Shown here in pieces: positions 1 to 8,498 of a stretch of DNA of 13,279 nt. A program made the translations under genes and the position numbers. The stretch spans positions 1 to 13,279 of the forward strand of contig BFAU01000184.1 of assembly GCA_008975185.1 (NCBI GenBank). The letters are read 5' to 3'. Each line of letters starts with the position of its first letter. Position 1 is the stretch's first letter. The stretch comes from a bacterium MnTg04 (GTDB taxonomy: Bacteria; Pseudomonadota; Gammaproteobacteria; Steroidobacterales; MnTg04). The notes beneath the pieces are model-generated. The model saw only the letters and a program-made list of their open reading frames with translations. It did not search any database and was not told where the DNA came from.

Positions 1-977
1 CCTTTGTCCACCCACCACAGGAAAACGGTTTGCGCGTCGATAGCGGGATAACGGACGGCGACCGGATCGGCATTCATTACGACCCATTGCAGGCCAAGCT
101 GATCGTGCATGACAAGTCTCGCCGTGCGGCGACCAAGAAACTGCAGGCTGGACTCGAGCGTACCGCCATGTTCGGCGTCAGCGACAACCTTCCCCTGCTC
201 CGTGGGATCGCGGCGTCGAAAATTTTCGCCGGCGCCGGCATGGACACCGGCTACCTGGACAAGCACCTGGCCGATGTATTGACGGACCGGGCCACCCCAC
301 GCGAGATACTCGCGATCGCCGCGGTCGTTTCAATCGAACACAGGAATAACGCCGCGAGGATTGCCAGCTTGCGTGGCGGACAGGATACTGGCTCACCCTG
401 GTACCAGCCGGATGCCTGGCGCCTGGGGGGGACGGCCGGTTCATTGATTCGCTTTCACGATGCCCACGGGCCCGGCGCCGGCATTCGGGTCTTGCCCGCC
501 GATTCCGCAAACGGCCATTACTGCCATTTCGCAGACGATCGCCTTGCGCTGAGCGTCACAGCGTGCACTGAGGCGGTTGAGCCAGGCCCCGATTGGCGGG
601 AATCGGTCTGGCAGGTCGATGGCCAAGAGATCGCGGCCGCGATCATCTGCCGCGGCCCATGGCTTCAGCTTTGCGCCGATGGCCAGTGCCATGAACTGCG
701 GCGCCTGAACCCATACTTATCGGCAACAGAAAGCGCGGATGAGGATGCTCACCCTGGCTCGCCATTACCGGGTAAAATTGTGGCGCTGCTGGTCGCCGAA
801 GGCGACCGGGTCGAAACGGGCGACAAACTGCTGGTACTCGAAGGAATGAAAATGGAATACACGCTGCTTGCCCGAACCGCCGGCACGATCGAAAAAATCC
901 TTTACCGCGAAGGCGATATCGTCGAAGCGGAAGTTGCGCTTATCGATATCCAGGCGGACGAGGCCACCGTTGAATAA
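1..977 (+). CDS. mccA: Methylcrotonyl-CoA carboxylase alpha subunit (biotin-containing), C-terminal part
   Basis: Partial gene: the frame is open from the left window edge (first full codon at 3), so the ATP-grasp biotin carboxylase body lies outside and only its end is seen. The visible protein has the biotin carboxylase C-terminal stretch (LRVDSGITDGD, then YDPLQAKLIVH), a linker domain, and a C-terminal biotinyl/lipoyl domain with EGMKMEY. The biotin-accepting lysine is codon 849-851. In the family this subunit carboxylates biotin with ATP and bicarbonate, and the beta subunit transfers CO2 to 3-methylcrotonyl-CoA in leucine breakdown. The next gene is HMG-CoA lyase, overlapping by 8 bp, which is the liuD-liuE order known from Pseudomonas. 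This context favours methylcrotonyl-CoA over acetyl-, propionyl- or geranyl-CoA carboxylase, though the fragment alone cannot exclude those. The stop is TAA at 975-977. Confidence 0.9.
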   Translation, partial: FVHPPQENGLRVDSGITDGDRIGIHYDPLQAKLIVHDKSRRAATKKLQAGLERTAMFGVSDNLPLLRGIAASKIFAGAGMDTGYLDKHLADVLTDRATPREILAIAAVVSIEHRNNAARIASLRGGQDTGSPWYQPDAWRLGGTAGSLIRFHDAHGPGAGIRVLPADSANGHYCHFADDRLALSVTACTEAVEPGPDWRESVWQVDGQEIAAAIICRGPWLQLCADGQCHELRRLNPYLSATESADEDAHPGSPLPGKIVALLVAEGDRVETGDKLLVLEGMKMEYTLLARTAGTIEKILYREGDIVEAEVALIDIQADEATVE

Positions 978-1878
978 TTTTCCGGAATCGGTTCGCGTCG
1001 TCGAAGTCTCGGCGCGCGACGGTCTGCAGAACGAGAAACAGGCATTGCCGGCAGCCGTCAAGATCGAGCTGATCGACCGGCTCGGCGCATGCGGCCTGTC
1101 GACGATCGAAGTCAGCAGTTTTGTCAGCCCGCGCTGGGTTCCGCAACTCGCCGACGCCGCCGAAGTCATGGCCGGCATCAGCAAGAAGCCGGACGTTCGC
1201 TACCCGGTGCTGGTGCCCAATACCGAGGGAATGCAGCGTGCCATCGCTGCCGGCGCCAGCGAAGTAGCGGTATTTGCCGCCGCGTCGGAATCCTTCAGTC
1301 AAAAGAACAGCAACGCCGGTATCGAAGAATCGCTGCAAAGAATCGAAGCGGTGCTGCAACTGGCAAAGGAAAACGGGATGCCGGTGCGTGGCTACCTGTC
1401 CTGTGTACTCGGTTGCCCCTACGAAGGCGATATCAGCGCGTCGGTGGTGGCCGGGCTCGCAGAACGCCTGGCCGGCATGGGTTGTTACGAAATTTCGCTC
1501 GGCGACACGATCGGCGCGGGGACCCCGCTGGCGGCCCGGGAGATGCTGGCGGCGGTGGCCGAAAAGGTGGCCATGGACAAGTTGGCGATCCATTTCCACG
1601 ATACGCGCGGGCAGGCACTGGCCGGCATTTTCGCGTGCCTCGAACTGGGGGTGTCGGTCATCGATGCTTCCGTCGCCGGCCTCGGCGGCTGCCCGTACGC
1701 CAAAGGCGCGAGCGGCAACGTCGCCAGCGAGGACCTGGTTTACTTGCTGCATGGCATGGCGATTCGAACCGGTATCGATCTCGACGCACTCACCGATGCC
1801 GGGCTGTTTATCTGCCGGCACCTGGACAGGGTGCCCGGCAGCCGCCTGGGCCAGATCGCCTGGCGTCACCAAAATTGA
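970..1878 (+). CDS. liuE: Hydroxymethylglutaryl-CoA lyase
   Basis: A 302-residue TIM-barrel lyase that cleaves HMG-CoA to acetyl-CoA and acetoacetate, the last step of leucine catabolism. The TTG start at 970 is chosen because the protein then begins just before the conserved first strand (RVVEVSARDGLQNE). A GAGG-containing stretch lies about 7 bp upstream, and the start overlaps the mccA stop by 8 bp, suggesting translational coupling. An upstream in-frame start would add residues encoded inside mccA. Catalytic residues fall at a constant offset of 25 from the human enzyme: R16, D17 (metal), H208 and H210 (metal, HFHD), C241 (GLGGCPYAKGASGN, active-site cysteine) and N250. All are present, so it should be active. 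The acetoacetate made here is the substrate of the CoA-transferase encoded downstream. Confidence 0.95.
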   Translation: MNNFPESVRVVEVSARDGLQNEKQALPAAVKIELIDRLGACGLSTIEVSSFVSPRWVPQLADAAEVMAGISKKPDVRYPVLVPNTEGMQRAIAAGASEVAVFAAASESFSQKNSNAGIEESLQRIEAVLQLAKENGMPVRGYLSCVLGCPYEGDISASVVAGLAERLAGMGCYEISLGDTIGAGTPLAAREMLAAVAEKVAMDKLAIHFHDTRGQALAGIFACLELGVSVIDASVAGLGGCPYAKGASGNVASEDLVYLLHGMAIRTGIDLDALTDAGLFICRHLDRVPGSRLGQIAWRHQN

Positions 1879-1904
1879 GGACGCTCTGACCAAGGAAAAA
1901 AAAT

Positions 1905-2672
1905 ATGCAAATCAGTAAGGCGAAGGCAATAGTCACCGGTGGCGCTTCGGGTCTGGGGCTGGCCACCGCCACGAAAATAGTCGCCGATGGCGGCCAGGTC
2001 ACTTTGTTCGATATCAACCAGGAACAAGGCGACGCGGCGGCCGGCGAACTGGGTGCGGCGTGCACATTCGTCGCGACCGATGTCAGTTCCGAGGAAGCGG
2101 TAAACAAGGCCGTGGCGCAGGCAGCCCGGACCATGGGTGGCGTCAATATGCTGGTCAACTGCGCGGGCATACTCGGCGCCGGCCGGGTATTGGGTCGCGA
2201 TGGCCCGATGGCGGGCGAATCTTTTATCAAAGTCATCCAGGTCAACCTGATCGGTTCGTTCCTGATGGCCAAGGCTGCCGCGGATGTAATGCAATACAAT
2301 GAGCCGAACGAGGAAGGCGAGCGTGGCGTGATTATCAGCACGGCGTCGGTCGCTGCCTTCGAGGGGCAGATCGGCCAGGCGGCTTATGCGGCCTCGAAAG
2401 CCGGGGTTGCCGGCATGGCCTTGCCCATTGCCCGGGAGTTTTCGCGTATCGGCGTGCGCGTGATGACCATCGCGCCAGGGATATTCATGACCCCGATGAT
2501 GGAGGGTATGCCGGAAAAGGTTCAGCAGTCGCTGGCCGCGCAAGTGCCGTTTCCTCCGCGCCTGGGCAGACCCGACGAATTTGCCGACCTGGTTGTTTAT
2601 ATATTTGGCAACACGATGCTGAACGGCGAAACCATCCGGCTGGATGGGGCGATCCGGATGCAGGCGAAATAA
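1905..2672 (+). CDS. HSD10-like short-chain dehydrogenase (3-hydroxyacyl-CoA / 2-methyl-3-hydroxybutyryl-CoA dehydrogenase)
   Basis: A 255-residue classical SDR. It shows the NAD-binding TGGASGLG (residues 11-18), NCAG (85-88), catalytic S148, and YAASK with Y161 and K165. The stretch around STASVAAFEGQIGQAAYAASK-like residues 145-165 closely resembles human HSD17B10, including the 13-residue Ser-Tyr spacing. The D36 after strand beta2 (LFDINQ) indicates NAD rather than NADP. In the family this enzyme oxidises 3-hydroxyacyl-CoAs, notably 2-methyl-3-hydroxybutyryl-CoA in isoleucine breakdown. AAGGA is followed by an A run about 9 bp before the ATG. It sits 26 bp after HMG-CoA lyase and 10 bp before ETF-QO, clearly in the same operon. 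The exact acyl-CoA substrate is inferred. Confidence 0.88.
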   Translation: MQISKAKAIVTGGASGLGLATATKIVADGGQVTLFDINQEQGDAAAGELGAACTFVATDVSSEEAVNKAVAQAARTMGGVNMLVNCAGILGAGRVLGRDGPMAGESFIKVIQVNLIGSFLMAKAAADVMQYNEPNEEGERGVIISTASVAAFEGQIGQAAYAASKAGVAGMALPIAREFSRIGVRVMTIAPGIFMTPMMEGMPEKVQQSLAAQVPFPPRLGRPDEFADLVVYIFGNTMLNGETIRLDGAIRMQAK

Positions 2673-2682
2673 AACAAGAAAT

Positions 2683-4284
2683 ATGGAAAGCGCACGCGAC
2701 ATCATGGAATACGACGTAGCGATAGTCGGGGCCGGCCCGGCCGGGCTCGCCTGTGCGATACGCCTGAAACAGCTAAAACCGGAACTCGATGTCTGCGTCC
2801 TCGAAAAAGGCGCCGAACCCGGTGCGCACCTGCTATCGGGCGCCATCCTCGAACCTGCGGCTCTCGATGAATTGCTGCCGGAATGGCGGCGGGAATTTAC
2901 CGCAACCTGCGTGGCGGCAAGTACGGACCGGTTCGTGCTGTTGACCAAAAAGCGCAGCATACCGATGCCGCTGCCACCGCAGATGAACAATCACGGCAAC
3001 TTCATCGTGTCGTTGAACCAGCTCGGCGCGTGGCTGGCGGAAAAAGCCGAAGCGCTGGGTGTCGATGTTTTCCCGGGATTCGCCGGCGACGGATTACTCT
3101 ATGACCCCGACGACCGGGTGATTGGTGTACGGGTTGGCGACATGGGCCGGCTGGCGGATGGTTCGCCAGGACCCAACTTCACAGCCGGCGTCGATGTTCA
3201 TTGCCGGCTGACCGTGCTTGCCGAGGGTTGCCACGGCAGCCTGGCCAAAAGATTGATCGCAAAGTTTTCGCTGGACCGGGACTGCGATCCACAGACTTAC
3301 GGACTGGGGTTCAAGGAGCTGTGGCAGCTAGCCGATGGCCGCGGCAAACCAGGCCATATCCTGCACAGCGTAGGCTGGCCGCTGGATGGCAGCGTCTATG
3401 GCGGCAGTTTCGTCTATCACCTCGATAGGGACCAGGTCTATGTCGGCTTCGTCATCGGGCTCGATTACCGCGACCCGGAGTTTGCCCCCTTCGAGGCGTT
3501 TCAGCAGTTCAAGCACCACCCGATGATGAGGAAACTGCTCGCGGGCGCGGAACTGGTCTCGGCCGGCGCCCGCGCCATCGTCGAAGGCGGCTGGCAATCG
3601 ATGCCGCACCTGGAAACGCCGGGCGCGATGCTGGTCGGCGATGCCGGGGGCATGCTGAACGTGCCAAAAATCAAGGGGATTCACATGGCGCTGCGCAGCG
3701 GCATGCTGGCGGCCCAGCACTTCGTCGAGCGTGGCGACAGCCAGGGCTTTGACGCCCGTTTCAGGCATTCGCCGACGGGCGTTGAGTTGAAAAAAGTCAG
3801 GAACATCCGCCCGGGCTTCAACAAAGGTTTCTGGGCCGGCCTGGCCAATGCCGCGCTGGAGACCGTGACCGCCGGGCGACTGCCATACACCCTTAGAAAC
3901 CACGCCGACCACAGTGCATTGCAAAAACTGGATGAGTACAAGTCGCCACAGCGCGACTGGGTCAAACGCGAGTTGCCGCCGCGCGACCGGCTGGCGTCGG
4001 TTTATTTCTCGGCGACCGATCACGATGAGAACCAGCCGGTGCATCTGCACGTCGCGGATACCGATATATGCGTGACCCGCTGCGCGGAGGAATTCGGCAA
4101 CCCGTGCACGCGATTCTGTCCGGTCGGCGTCTACGAGATCGTCAGCGACGATGCGGGCAAGCGCCTCCAGATCAACGCGGCGAATTGCATCCATTGCAAG
4201 GCCTGCGATATCAAGGACCCGTATGGCATTATCGACTGGGTGCCGCCGGAAGGCGGCTCAGGCCCCAATTACCACGGCCTGTGA
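2683..4284 (+). CDS. Electron transfer flavoprotein-ubiquinone oxidoreductase (ETF-QO)
   Basis: A 533-residue membrane-associated flavo-iron-sulfur enzyme that takes electrons from reduced ETF, which is loaded by acyl-CoA dehydrogenases, and passes them to ubiquinone. The N-terminal FAD site is VAIVGAGPAGLAC (GAGPAG at residues 16-21). A second FAD-contact segment is MLVGDAGGMLN followed by KIKGIHMAL. The C-terminal domain carries the single [4Fe-4S] cluster: C479 (RFCPVGVYE), then C502, C505 and C508 (NCIHCKACDIKDP). The typical ending WVPPEGGSGP is present. Length matches the family. The start at 2683 lies 10 bp after the SDR stop. An ATG at 2704 (MEYDVAIVG) is an alternative that loses only seven residues, and the ATG at 2644 would overlap the SDR. 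No strong Shine-Dalgarno decides between them. Its place in the operon suggests use with isovaleryl-CoA and similar dehydrogenases encoded elsewhere. Confidence 0.95.
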   Translation: MESARDIMEYDVAIVGAGPAGLACAIRLKQLKPELDVCVLEKGAEPGAHLLSGAILEPAALDELLPEWRREFTATCVAASTDRFVLLTKKRSIPMPLPPQMNNHGNFIVSLNQLGAWLAEKAEALGVDVFPGFAGDGLLYDPDDRVIGVRVGDMGRLADGSPGPNFTAGVDVHCRLTVLAEGCHGSLAKRLIAKFSLDRDCDPQTYGLGFKELWQLADGRGKPGHILHSVGWPLDGSVYGGSFVYHLDRDQVYVGFVIGLDYRDPEFAPFEAFQQFKHHPMMRKLLAGAELVSAGARAIVEGGWQSMPHLETPGAMLVGDAGGMLNVPKIKGIHMALRSGMLAAQHFVERGDSQGFDARFRHSPTGVELKKVRNIRPGFNKGFWAGLANAALETVTAGRLPYTLRNHADHSALQKLDEYKSPQRDWVKRELPPRDRLASVYFSATDHDENQPVHLHVADTDICVTRCAEEFGNPCTRFCPVGVYEIVSDDAGKRLQINAANCIHCKACDIKDPYGIIDWVPPEGGSGPNYHGL

Positions 4285-4317
4285 ACATTCGCAGGCAAGC
4301 ACCGGGAGACCCCGCTG

Positions 4318-5019
4318 ATGTCCGGATTTAACAAGGTAGTCGCCTCCTACGATGAAGCCCTGGCTGGCCTGAGCGATGGCATGACGGTCATGGTCGGCGG
4401 CTTCGGCCTGTGCGGCATCCCCGAAGGCCTGATCCAGAAAGTCATGGATATGGGCGTCAAGGGACTCACCTGTATATCGAACAACGCCGGGGTCGATGGT
4501 TTCGCGCTCGGCAAGTGGCTGGAGAACCGCCAGATCAAGACCATGATCGGTTCCTATGTCGGCGAGAACGTCCTGTTCGAGCAATTGTTCATCTCGGGGG
4601 AAATGGAGGTCATCCTGACGCCGCAAGGCACGCTCGCGGAAAAAATTCGCGCCGGCGGCGCCGGCATACCCGCTTTTTACACCGCGACCGGTTATGGCAC
4701 GGAGGTCGCCAAGGGCAAAGACACCCGCGAATTCAACGGGCGAAACTATGTACTCGAGGAATCGCTGACCGCGGACTATTCCCTGGTCAAGGCGTGGAAG
4801 GCGGATACCATGGGCAACCTCGTCTATCGAATGACGGCGCAGAATTTCAACCCGATGATGGCGACCGCCGGCAAGATTACCGTGGCGGAAGTCGAGGAAA
4901 TCGTCGAACCGGGAGAACTGGACCCGGAACACATTCATACGCCGGGGATATTCGTCCAGCGCCTGATCAAAGGTACGTTTGAGAAGCGCATCGAACAACG
5001 AACCATCCGCAGCGCCTGA
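4318..5019 (+). CDS. scoA: Succinyl-CoA:3-ketoacid CoA-transferase subunit A
   Basis: A 233-residue alpha subunit of a class I CoA-transferase (SCOT type). The near-N-terminal glycine-rich segment GMTVMVGGFGLCGIPEGL and the following CISNNAGVDGFALG are the family signature. LTPQGTLAEKIRAGGAGIPAFYTATGYGT is also characteristic of SCOT A chains. The heterodimer moves CoA from succinyl-CoA to acetoacetate, giving acetoacetyl-CoA that thiolase can split. A GGGAGA Shine-Dalgarno is about 10 bp before the ATG. Subunit B follows 20 bp later. The gene lies behind HMG-CoA lyase, which produces the acetoacetate, so the operon is a complete leucine-to-acetyl-CoA exit. A related butyrate/acetate CoA-transferase is possible, but the context favours 3-ketoacid use. 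Confidence 0.93.
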   Translation: MSGFNKVVASYDEALAGLSDGMTVMVGGFGLCGIPEGLIQKVMDMGVKGLTCISNNAGVDGFALGKWLENRQIKTMIGSYVGENVLFEQLFISGEMEVILTPQGTLAEKIRAGGAGIPAFYTATGYGTEVAKGKDTREFNGRNYVLEESLTADYSLVKAWKADTMGNLVYRMTAQNFNPMMATAGKITVAEVEEIVEPGELDPEHIHTPGIFVQRLIKGTFEKRIEQRTIRSA

Positions 5020-5039
5020 TTACAGTTGAAGGACAGACA

Positions 5040-5699
5040 ATGGCACTAAGCAGAGTACAGATTGCCCAGCGAGTCGCGTTCGAGTTGCGCGACGGTTATT
5101 ACGTCAACCTGGGTATCGGGATCCCGACGCTGGTCGCCAACTGCATTCCCGCGGACATCGACGTCATGCTGCAATCGGAGAATGGCTTGTTGGGCATGGG
5201 CCCGTTCCCGCTCGATGAGGAAGTCGATGCCGACCTGATCAACGCGGGCAAGCAGACTGTGACGGCGATCACCGGCGCGGCCTATTTTTCATCGGCGGAA
5301 AGTTTCGCGATGATCCGCGGCGCCCATGTGGACCTGACGGTGCTCGGTGCATTCGAAATCGATCAGAACGGCAGCATCGCGTCCTGGATGATCCCCGGGA
5401 AACTGGTCAAGGGCATGGGCGGCGCCATGGACCTGGTTGCCGGGACAGACAACATCGTCGTAACGATGACTCATGCCAGCAAAGCGGGTCAGTCGAAACT
5501 GCTGGAATCGTGCACCCTGCCGCTGACCGGCGTGAACTGTATCCGCAAGGTCGTTACCGATCTTGCCTACCTGGAAATCCATGACGGCGCGTTCCATCTC
5601 CTGGAACGTGCCCCCGGGGTATCGGTCGAGGAAATCGCCGAAAAAACCGCGGGCCGGCTGATCGTCGATGGCGAAGTGCCGGAGATGCGGCTCGGCTGA
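5040..5699 (+). CDS. scoB: Succinyl-CoA:3-ketoacid CoA-transferase subunit B
   Basis: A 219-residue beta subunit of the class I CoA-transferase. It carries the catalytic glutamate E47 in LQSENGLLGMGP, which forms the glutamyl-CoA thioester intermediate. It also has the conserved YYVNLGIGIPTLVAN near residues 20-34 and MIPGKLVKGMGGAMDLVAG, a glycine-rich binding loop. Length and motif order are normal. AAGGA ends about 6 bp before the ATG. The gene follows subunit A by 20 bp and precedes the ZapE-like gene by 18 bp. Nothing in the protein looks damaged. Confidence 0.94.
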   Translation: MALSRVQIAQRVAFELRDGYYVNLGIGIPTLVANCIPADIDVMLQSENGLLGMGPFPLDEEVDADLINAGKQTVTAITGAAYFSSAESFAMIRGAHVDLTVLGAFEIDQNGSIASWMIPGKLVKGMGGAMDLVAGTDNIVVTMTHASKAGQSKLLESCTLPLTGVNCIRKVVTDLAYLEIHDGAFHLLERAPGVSVEEIAEKTAGRLIVDGEVPEMRLG

Positions 5700-5717
5700 C
5701 GCCGCCCGTTCGCCTTT

Positions 5718-6821
5718 ATGGAAGCCAGGCTGACGCCCAGGGAGCTGTACACACGCGCGCTGGAGGACCCAGATTTTGTGGCGGACGCCGCCCAGGAAGC
5801 GGCCATCGAGGCGCTGCAACGAATTTATCTGCAGTTGACCGCCAGGTCACTGTCGCCCTGGCGGCGGTTGCGGCTCGCGCTCTTGCGCGACACCGAAATT
5901 GCACCCGTCCAGGGCCTTTACCTTTGGGGTGGAGTCGGCCGCGGCAAGACTCGCCTGATGGATTTGTTCTTTCGCTCCCTGCCCTTCAGGCAAAAACAAA
6001 GACGCCACTTTCACCGGTTCATGTACGAATTGCACGCACAGCTGAAAAACACGAAGCATCGGCAAGACCCCGTCAAGGAGATCGCAAAACACATCGCAAG
6101 GCGGACGCGGGTTATTTGTTTCGACGAGTTTTTTGTTGCCGATATCGCCGATGCGATGTTGCTGGGCACGCTGTTCCGGGAATTGTTCAGGCGCGGCGTC
6201 ACCCTGGTTGCCACATCGAACACACCGCCATCGCTTCTGTATGAAGGCGGTCTGCAAAGAGAACGATTTCTGCCGGCGATAACGGCGATCGAAACCTACT
6301 GCCAGGTCATGGAACTCAAAGGCGCAGAGGACTTTCGCCTGCGTATCCTCGATGAGGCTGAAATCTACCACGCGCCGCTCGACCGGCAGGCGGAAGCCAA
6401 CCTGGCGGAGTACTTTGAGAAAATCTCCTGCAACGGCGGCAAGGCGGAACGGAGTCTTTTGGTTTGCGGCCGGACTATCGCCACCCGGCGGTTGGCAAAC
6501 GGCGTCGCCTGGTTCGATTTCGGTGTATTGTGCGACGGCCCGCGGAGCCAGAACGACTACATAGAGCTGGCGCGGGGTTTTCACACGATACTGGTATCGG
6601 GCGTTCCGGCGATGGGTTCAGCGGATAACGACCGGGTGCGACGGTTTATCGCGCTGGTCGATGAGTTCTACGACCACAAGGTCAAACTGATCCTGTCGGC
6701 CGCGGTGCCGCCCGAGCAGCTTTATCGAGGCGAGCGGCTGGCATTCGAGTTCAAGAGAACGGTCAGCCGCCTGGCTGAGATGCAGACGCACGCCTACCTG
6801 GGGCAGGCGCATCTGGCCTGA
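5718..6821 (+). CDS. zapE: ZapE/AFG1-family AAA+-type ATPase
   Basis: A 367-residue P-loop ATPase. Walker A is GGVGRGKT (residues 71-78, after GLYLW) and Walker B is VICFDE (132-137), followed by FFVADIADAM. Other family blocks are RRHFHRFMYELHAQL near 95-109 and VATSNTPP, the sensor-like segment before LLYEGGLQRERFLPAI. In Escherichia coli the homologue ZapE (about 375 residues) is a cell-division protein acting at the Z ring; eukaryotic AFG1/LACE1 works in mitochondrial protein quality control. The gene is 18 bp behind scoB with no obvious Shine-Dalgarno, so it may be translated by readthrough from the operon. It has no evident metabolic link to its neighbours. It ends 19 bp before the convergent GMC gene. 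Confidence 0.9.
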   Translation: MEARLTPRELYTRALEDPDFVADAAQEAAIEALQRIYLQLTARSLSPWRRLRLALLRDTEIAPVQGLYLWGGVGRGKTRLMDLFFRSLPFRQKQRRHFHRFMYELHAQLKNTKHRQDPVKEIAKHIARRTRVICFDEFFVADIADAMLLGTLFRELFRRGVTLVATSNTPPSLLYEGGLQRERFLPAITAIETYCQVMELKGAEDFRLRILDEAEIYHAPLDRQAEANLAEYFEKISCNGGKAERSLLVCGRTIATRRLANGVAWFDFGVLCDGPRSQNDYIELARGFHTILVSGVPAMGSADNDRVRRFIALVDEFYDHKVKLILSAAVPPEQLYRGERLAFEFKRTVSRLAEMQTHAYLGQAHLA

Positions 6822-6840
6822 CGTCCGTTTACCGCCGGTT

Positions 6841-8496
6841 CTATATTTCGCCGTTTTTCGCGAACCGGCTGATATGCTCGGCCGCCCGAAAAGCCAGCGC
6901 CTGTATGGTTTCCGTCGGCTGGCCACGCCCGGACGTCACCAGGCTGCTGCCATCGCAGATAAACAGGTTCGGCACATCGTGGGTGCGATGAAATTTATCC
7001 ACGACCGAGGTCGCCGGGTCGTTGCCCATGCGGCAGGTTCCCAGCAGGTGCGCGGTGAAGGATTGCGGCCTTACCGGGTCCTTCCAGACCGTATTCGCGC
7101 CCGCGGCCTCGAGAATTTCGGCGGCCCGGTCCACCAGGAAACGGGTGGTCGCGAGATCGTCCGGGTGATCGGTATAAGTCAGCCGGATACCGGGCAGGCC
7201 ATAGCTGTCCATGTGCTCCGGGTCCAGTTCGACGCGGTTGCTCGCAACGGGCAGCGAAGTGCTGTGAGTCGACGAATACATAAAATGCGAATACCGCCTG
7301 AGATAGTCCTTGTGCTTTTGCCCCCAACCCGGGTCGCCGGGCATGCCGCCGATCACGGCATAAGCGATCGGCGACCACATAACCCGCCCATCGATACCAC
7401 CGCCGCCGTAAAAACCACGCTTCGGGTCGGTATCATAAAAATCGTGACTGATTCGGGTCACTTGCACGCTTTTGTATTCGTTCAGCGGGTGTTCGAAAAA
7501 AGCGCCGGCCGTACCGCCGCCATTGAACATCATGTGCCTGCCGACGATCCCGCTGCTGTTGGCCAGGCCATCGGCAAAACGGCTGTTTGCCGACAGGAAC
7601 AGCAGGCGTGCAGTCTCGGCGCCATTGGCGCTGAGCACGACCGCTTTTGCCTTCTGCAGGTGTTGCCGGCCTTGCAGGTCGTAATAGACCACGCCGGTCG
7701 CACGTCCCTTTTTATTGGTATCGACGCGCACCACATTGGCGCCGGTGCGTATTTCACAGACCCCGGTCGCCTCCGCCTGCGGGATCATATTGGACAAGGT
7801 CGATGACTTGGCGCCCATCTCGCAACCGAAACCCATGCAGAATCCGCAATGCACACAAGCGGCCCGGCCGTCATAGGGCACCGAGTTGATCGCCATCGGC
7901 GCCGGAAATGGATGCAGACCCAGCTCGAACGCGCCTTTTTCGAATAATACACCGGAGGATTTGACCGGCAACGGGGGCATCGGATAGGGCTTCGAACGAT
8001 ATGGCTCGTTCGGATGCGCGCCGGCCAGGCCGGAAACGCCGATCTCCCATTCCACCTGGGTGTAATACGGCTCCAGTTCCTCGTAGGAAATCGGCCAGTC
8101 GGCCAGCGCCGCGCCGCGGATGTCACCGTGCACGCTGTGCTCGTGGAAATCCACCGGGTGGAAACGCCAGTAATTGGCGGTGAAATGCACGCTGCTGCCG
8201 CCGACGCACTGGGCGTAGAGCATGGGCGGAACGTTGGGATCGAAGTGCGTTTCCTCAGCGGCGCTGTGGCGGAAGGACTGTGGCGGGACGCCGTTGGCCT
8301 GCATCAGCTCATTGGCGAACCAGTAGGCCAGTTCGTCATGGTGAAAATCGCCCTGCTTCAGGTATGGGCCTCGTTCCATAACGACGACGCTATGTCCGGC
8401 CTGCGATAACTCGCGCGCCAGGACCCCGCCCGCGGCGCCGGAACCGACGATGACGAAATCCACATCCTCGCTGGTCTTGTACGATTTCCCCGGCAC
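6841..8496 (-). CDS. GMC-family FAD-dependent oxidoreductase (gluconate 2-dehydrogenase-type large subunit)
   Basis: A 551-residue flavoprotein. The N-terminal Rossmann motif is VIVGSGAAGG (residues 16-24), with acidic E41 for the FAD ribose. The GMC block CVGGSSVHFTANYWRF lies near 97-112. The C-terminal GMC region holds active-site H483 (HLLGTCRMG) and the FAD-contact GRGQPTETIQALAFRAAEH. Residues 214-225 form CVHCGFCMGFGC, four cysteines in a C-x2-C-x2-C-x4-C pattern that suggests an iron-sulfur site, as known in some bacterial GMC sugar dehydrogenases. The start is GTG at 8496, supported by a strong GGAAGGAGAG Shine-Dalgarno. It is 2 bp behind the small-subunit gene. It has no signal peptide of its own, so export with the Tat-signal partner is inferred. 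The substrate (sugar acid, polyol or alcohol) cannot be told. Confidence 0.88.
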   Translation of the reverse strand: MPGKSYKTSEDVDFVIVGSGAAGGVLARELSQAGHSVVVMERGPYLKQGDFHHDELAYWFANELMQANGVPPQSFRHSAAEETHFDPNVPPMLYAQCVGGSSVHFTANYWRFHPVDFHEHSVHGDIRGAALADWPISYEELEPYYTQVEWEIGVSGLAGAHPNEPYRSKPYPMPPLPVKSSGVLFEKGAFELGLHPFPAPMAINSVPYDGRAACVHCGFCMGFGCEMGAKSSTLSNMIPQAEATGVCEIRTGANVVRVDTNKKGRATGVVYYDLQGRQHLQKAKAVVLSANGAETARLLFLSANSRFADGLANSSGIVGRHMMFNGGGTAGAFFEHPLNEYKSVQVTRISHDFYDTDPKRGFYGGGGIDGRVMWSPIAYAVIGGMPGDPGWGQKHKDYLRRYSHFMYSSTHSTSLPVASNRVELDPEHMDSYGLPGIRLTYTDHPDDLATTRFLVDRAAEILEAAGANTVWKDPVRPQSFTAHLLGTCRMGNDPATSVVDKFHRTHDVPNLFICDGSSLVTSGRGQPTETIQALAFRAAEHISRFAKNGEI

Positions 8497-8498
8497 GG

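Noticed and set aside
940..4194. Long open frames on the minus strand opposite HMG-CoA lyase, the SDR and ETF-QO (up to 374 codons)
   Set aside because: They are antisense shadows caused by high GC at third positions. They have no recognisable domains, while the + strand genes keep full catalytic motifs.
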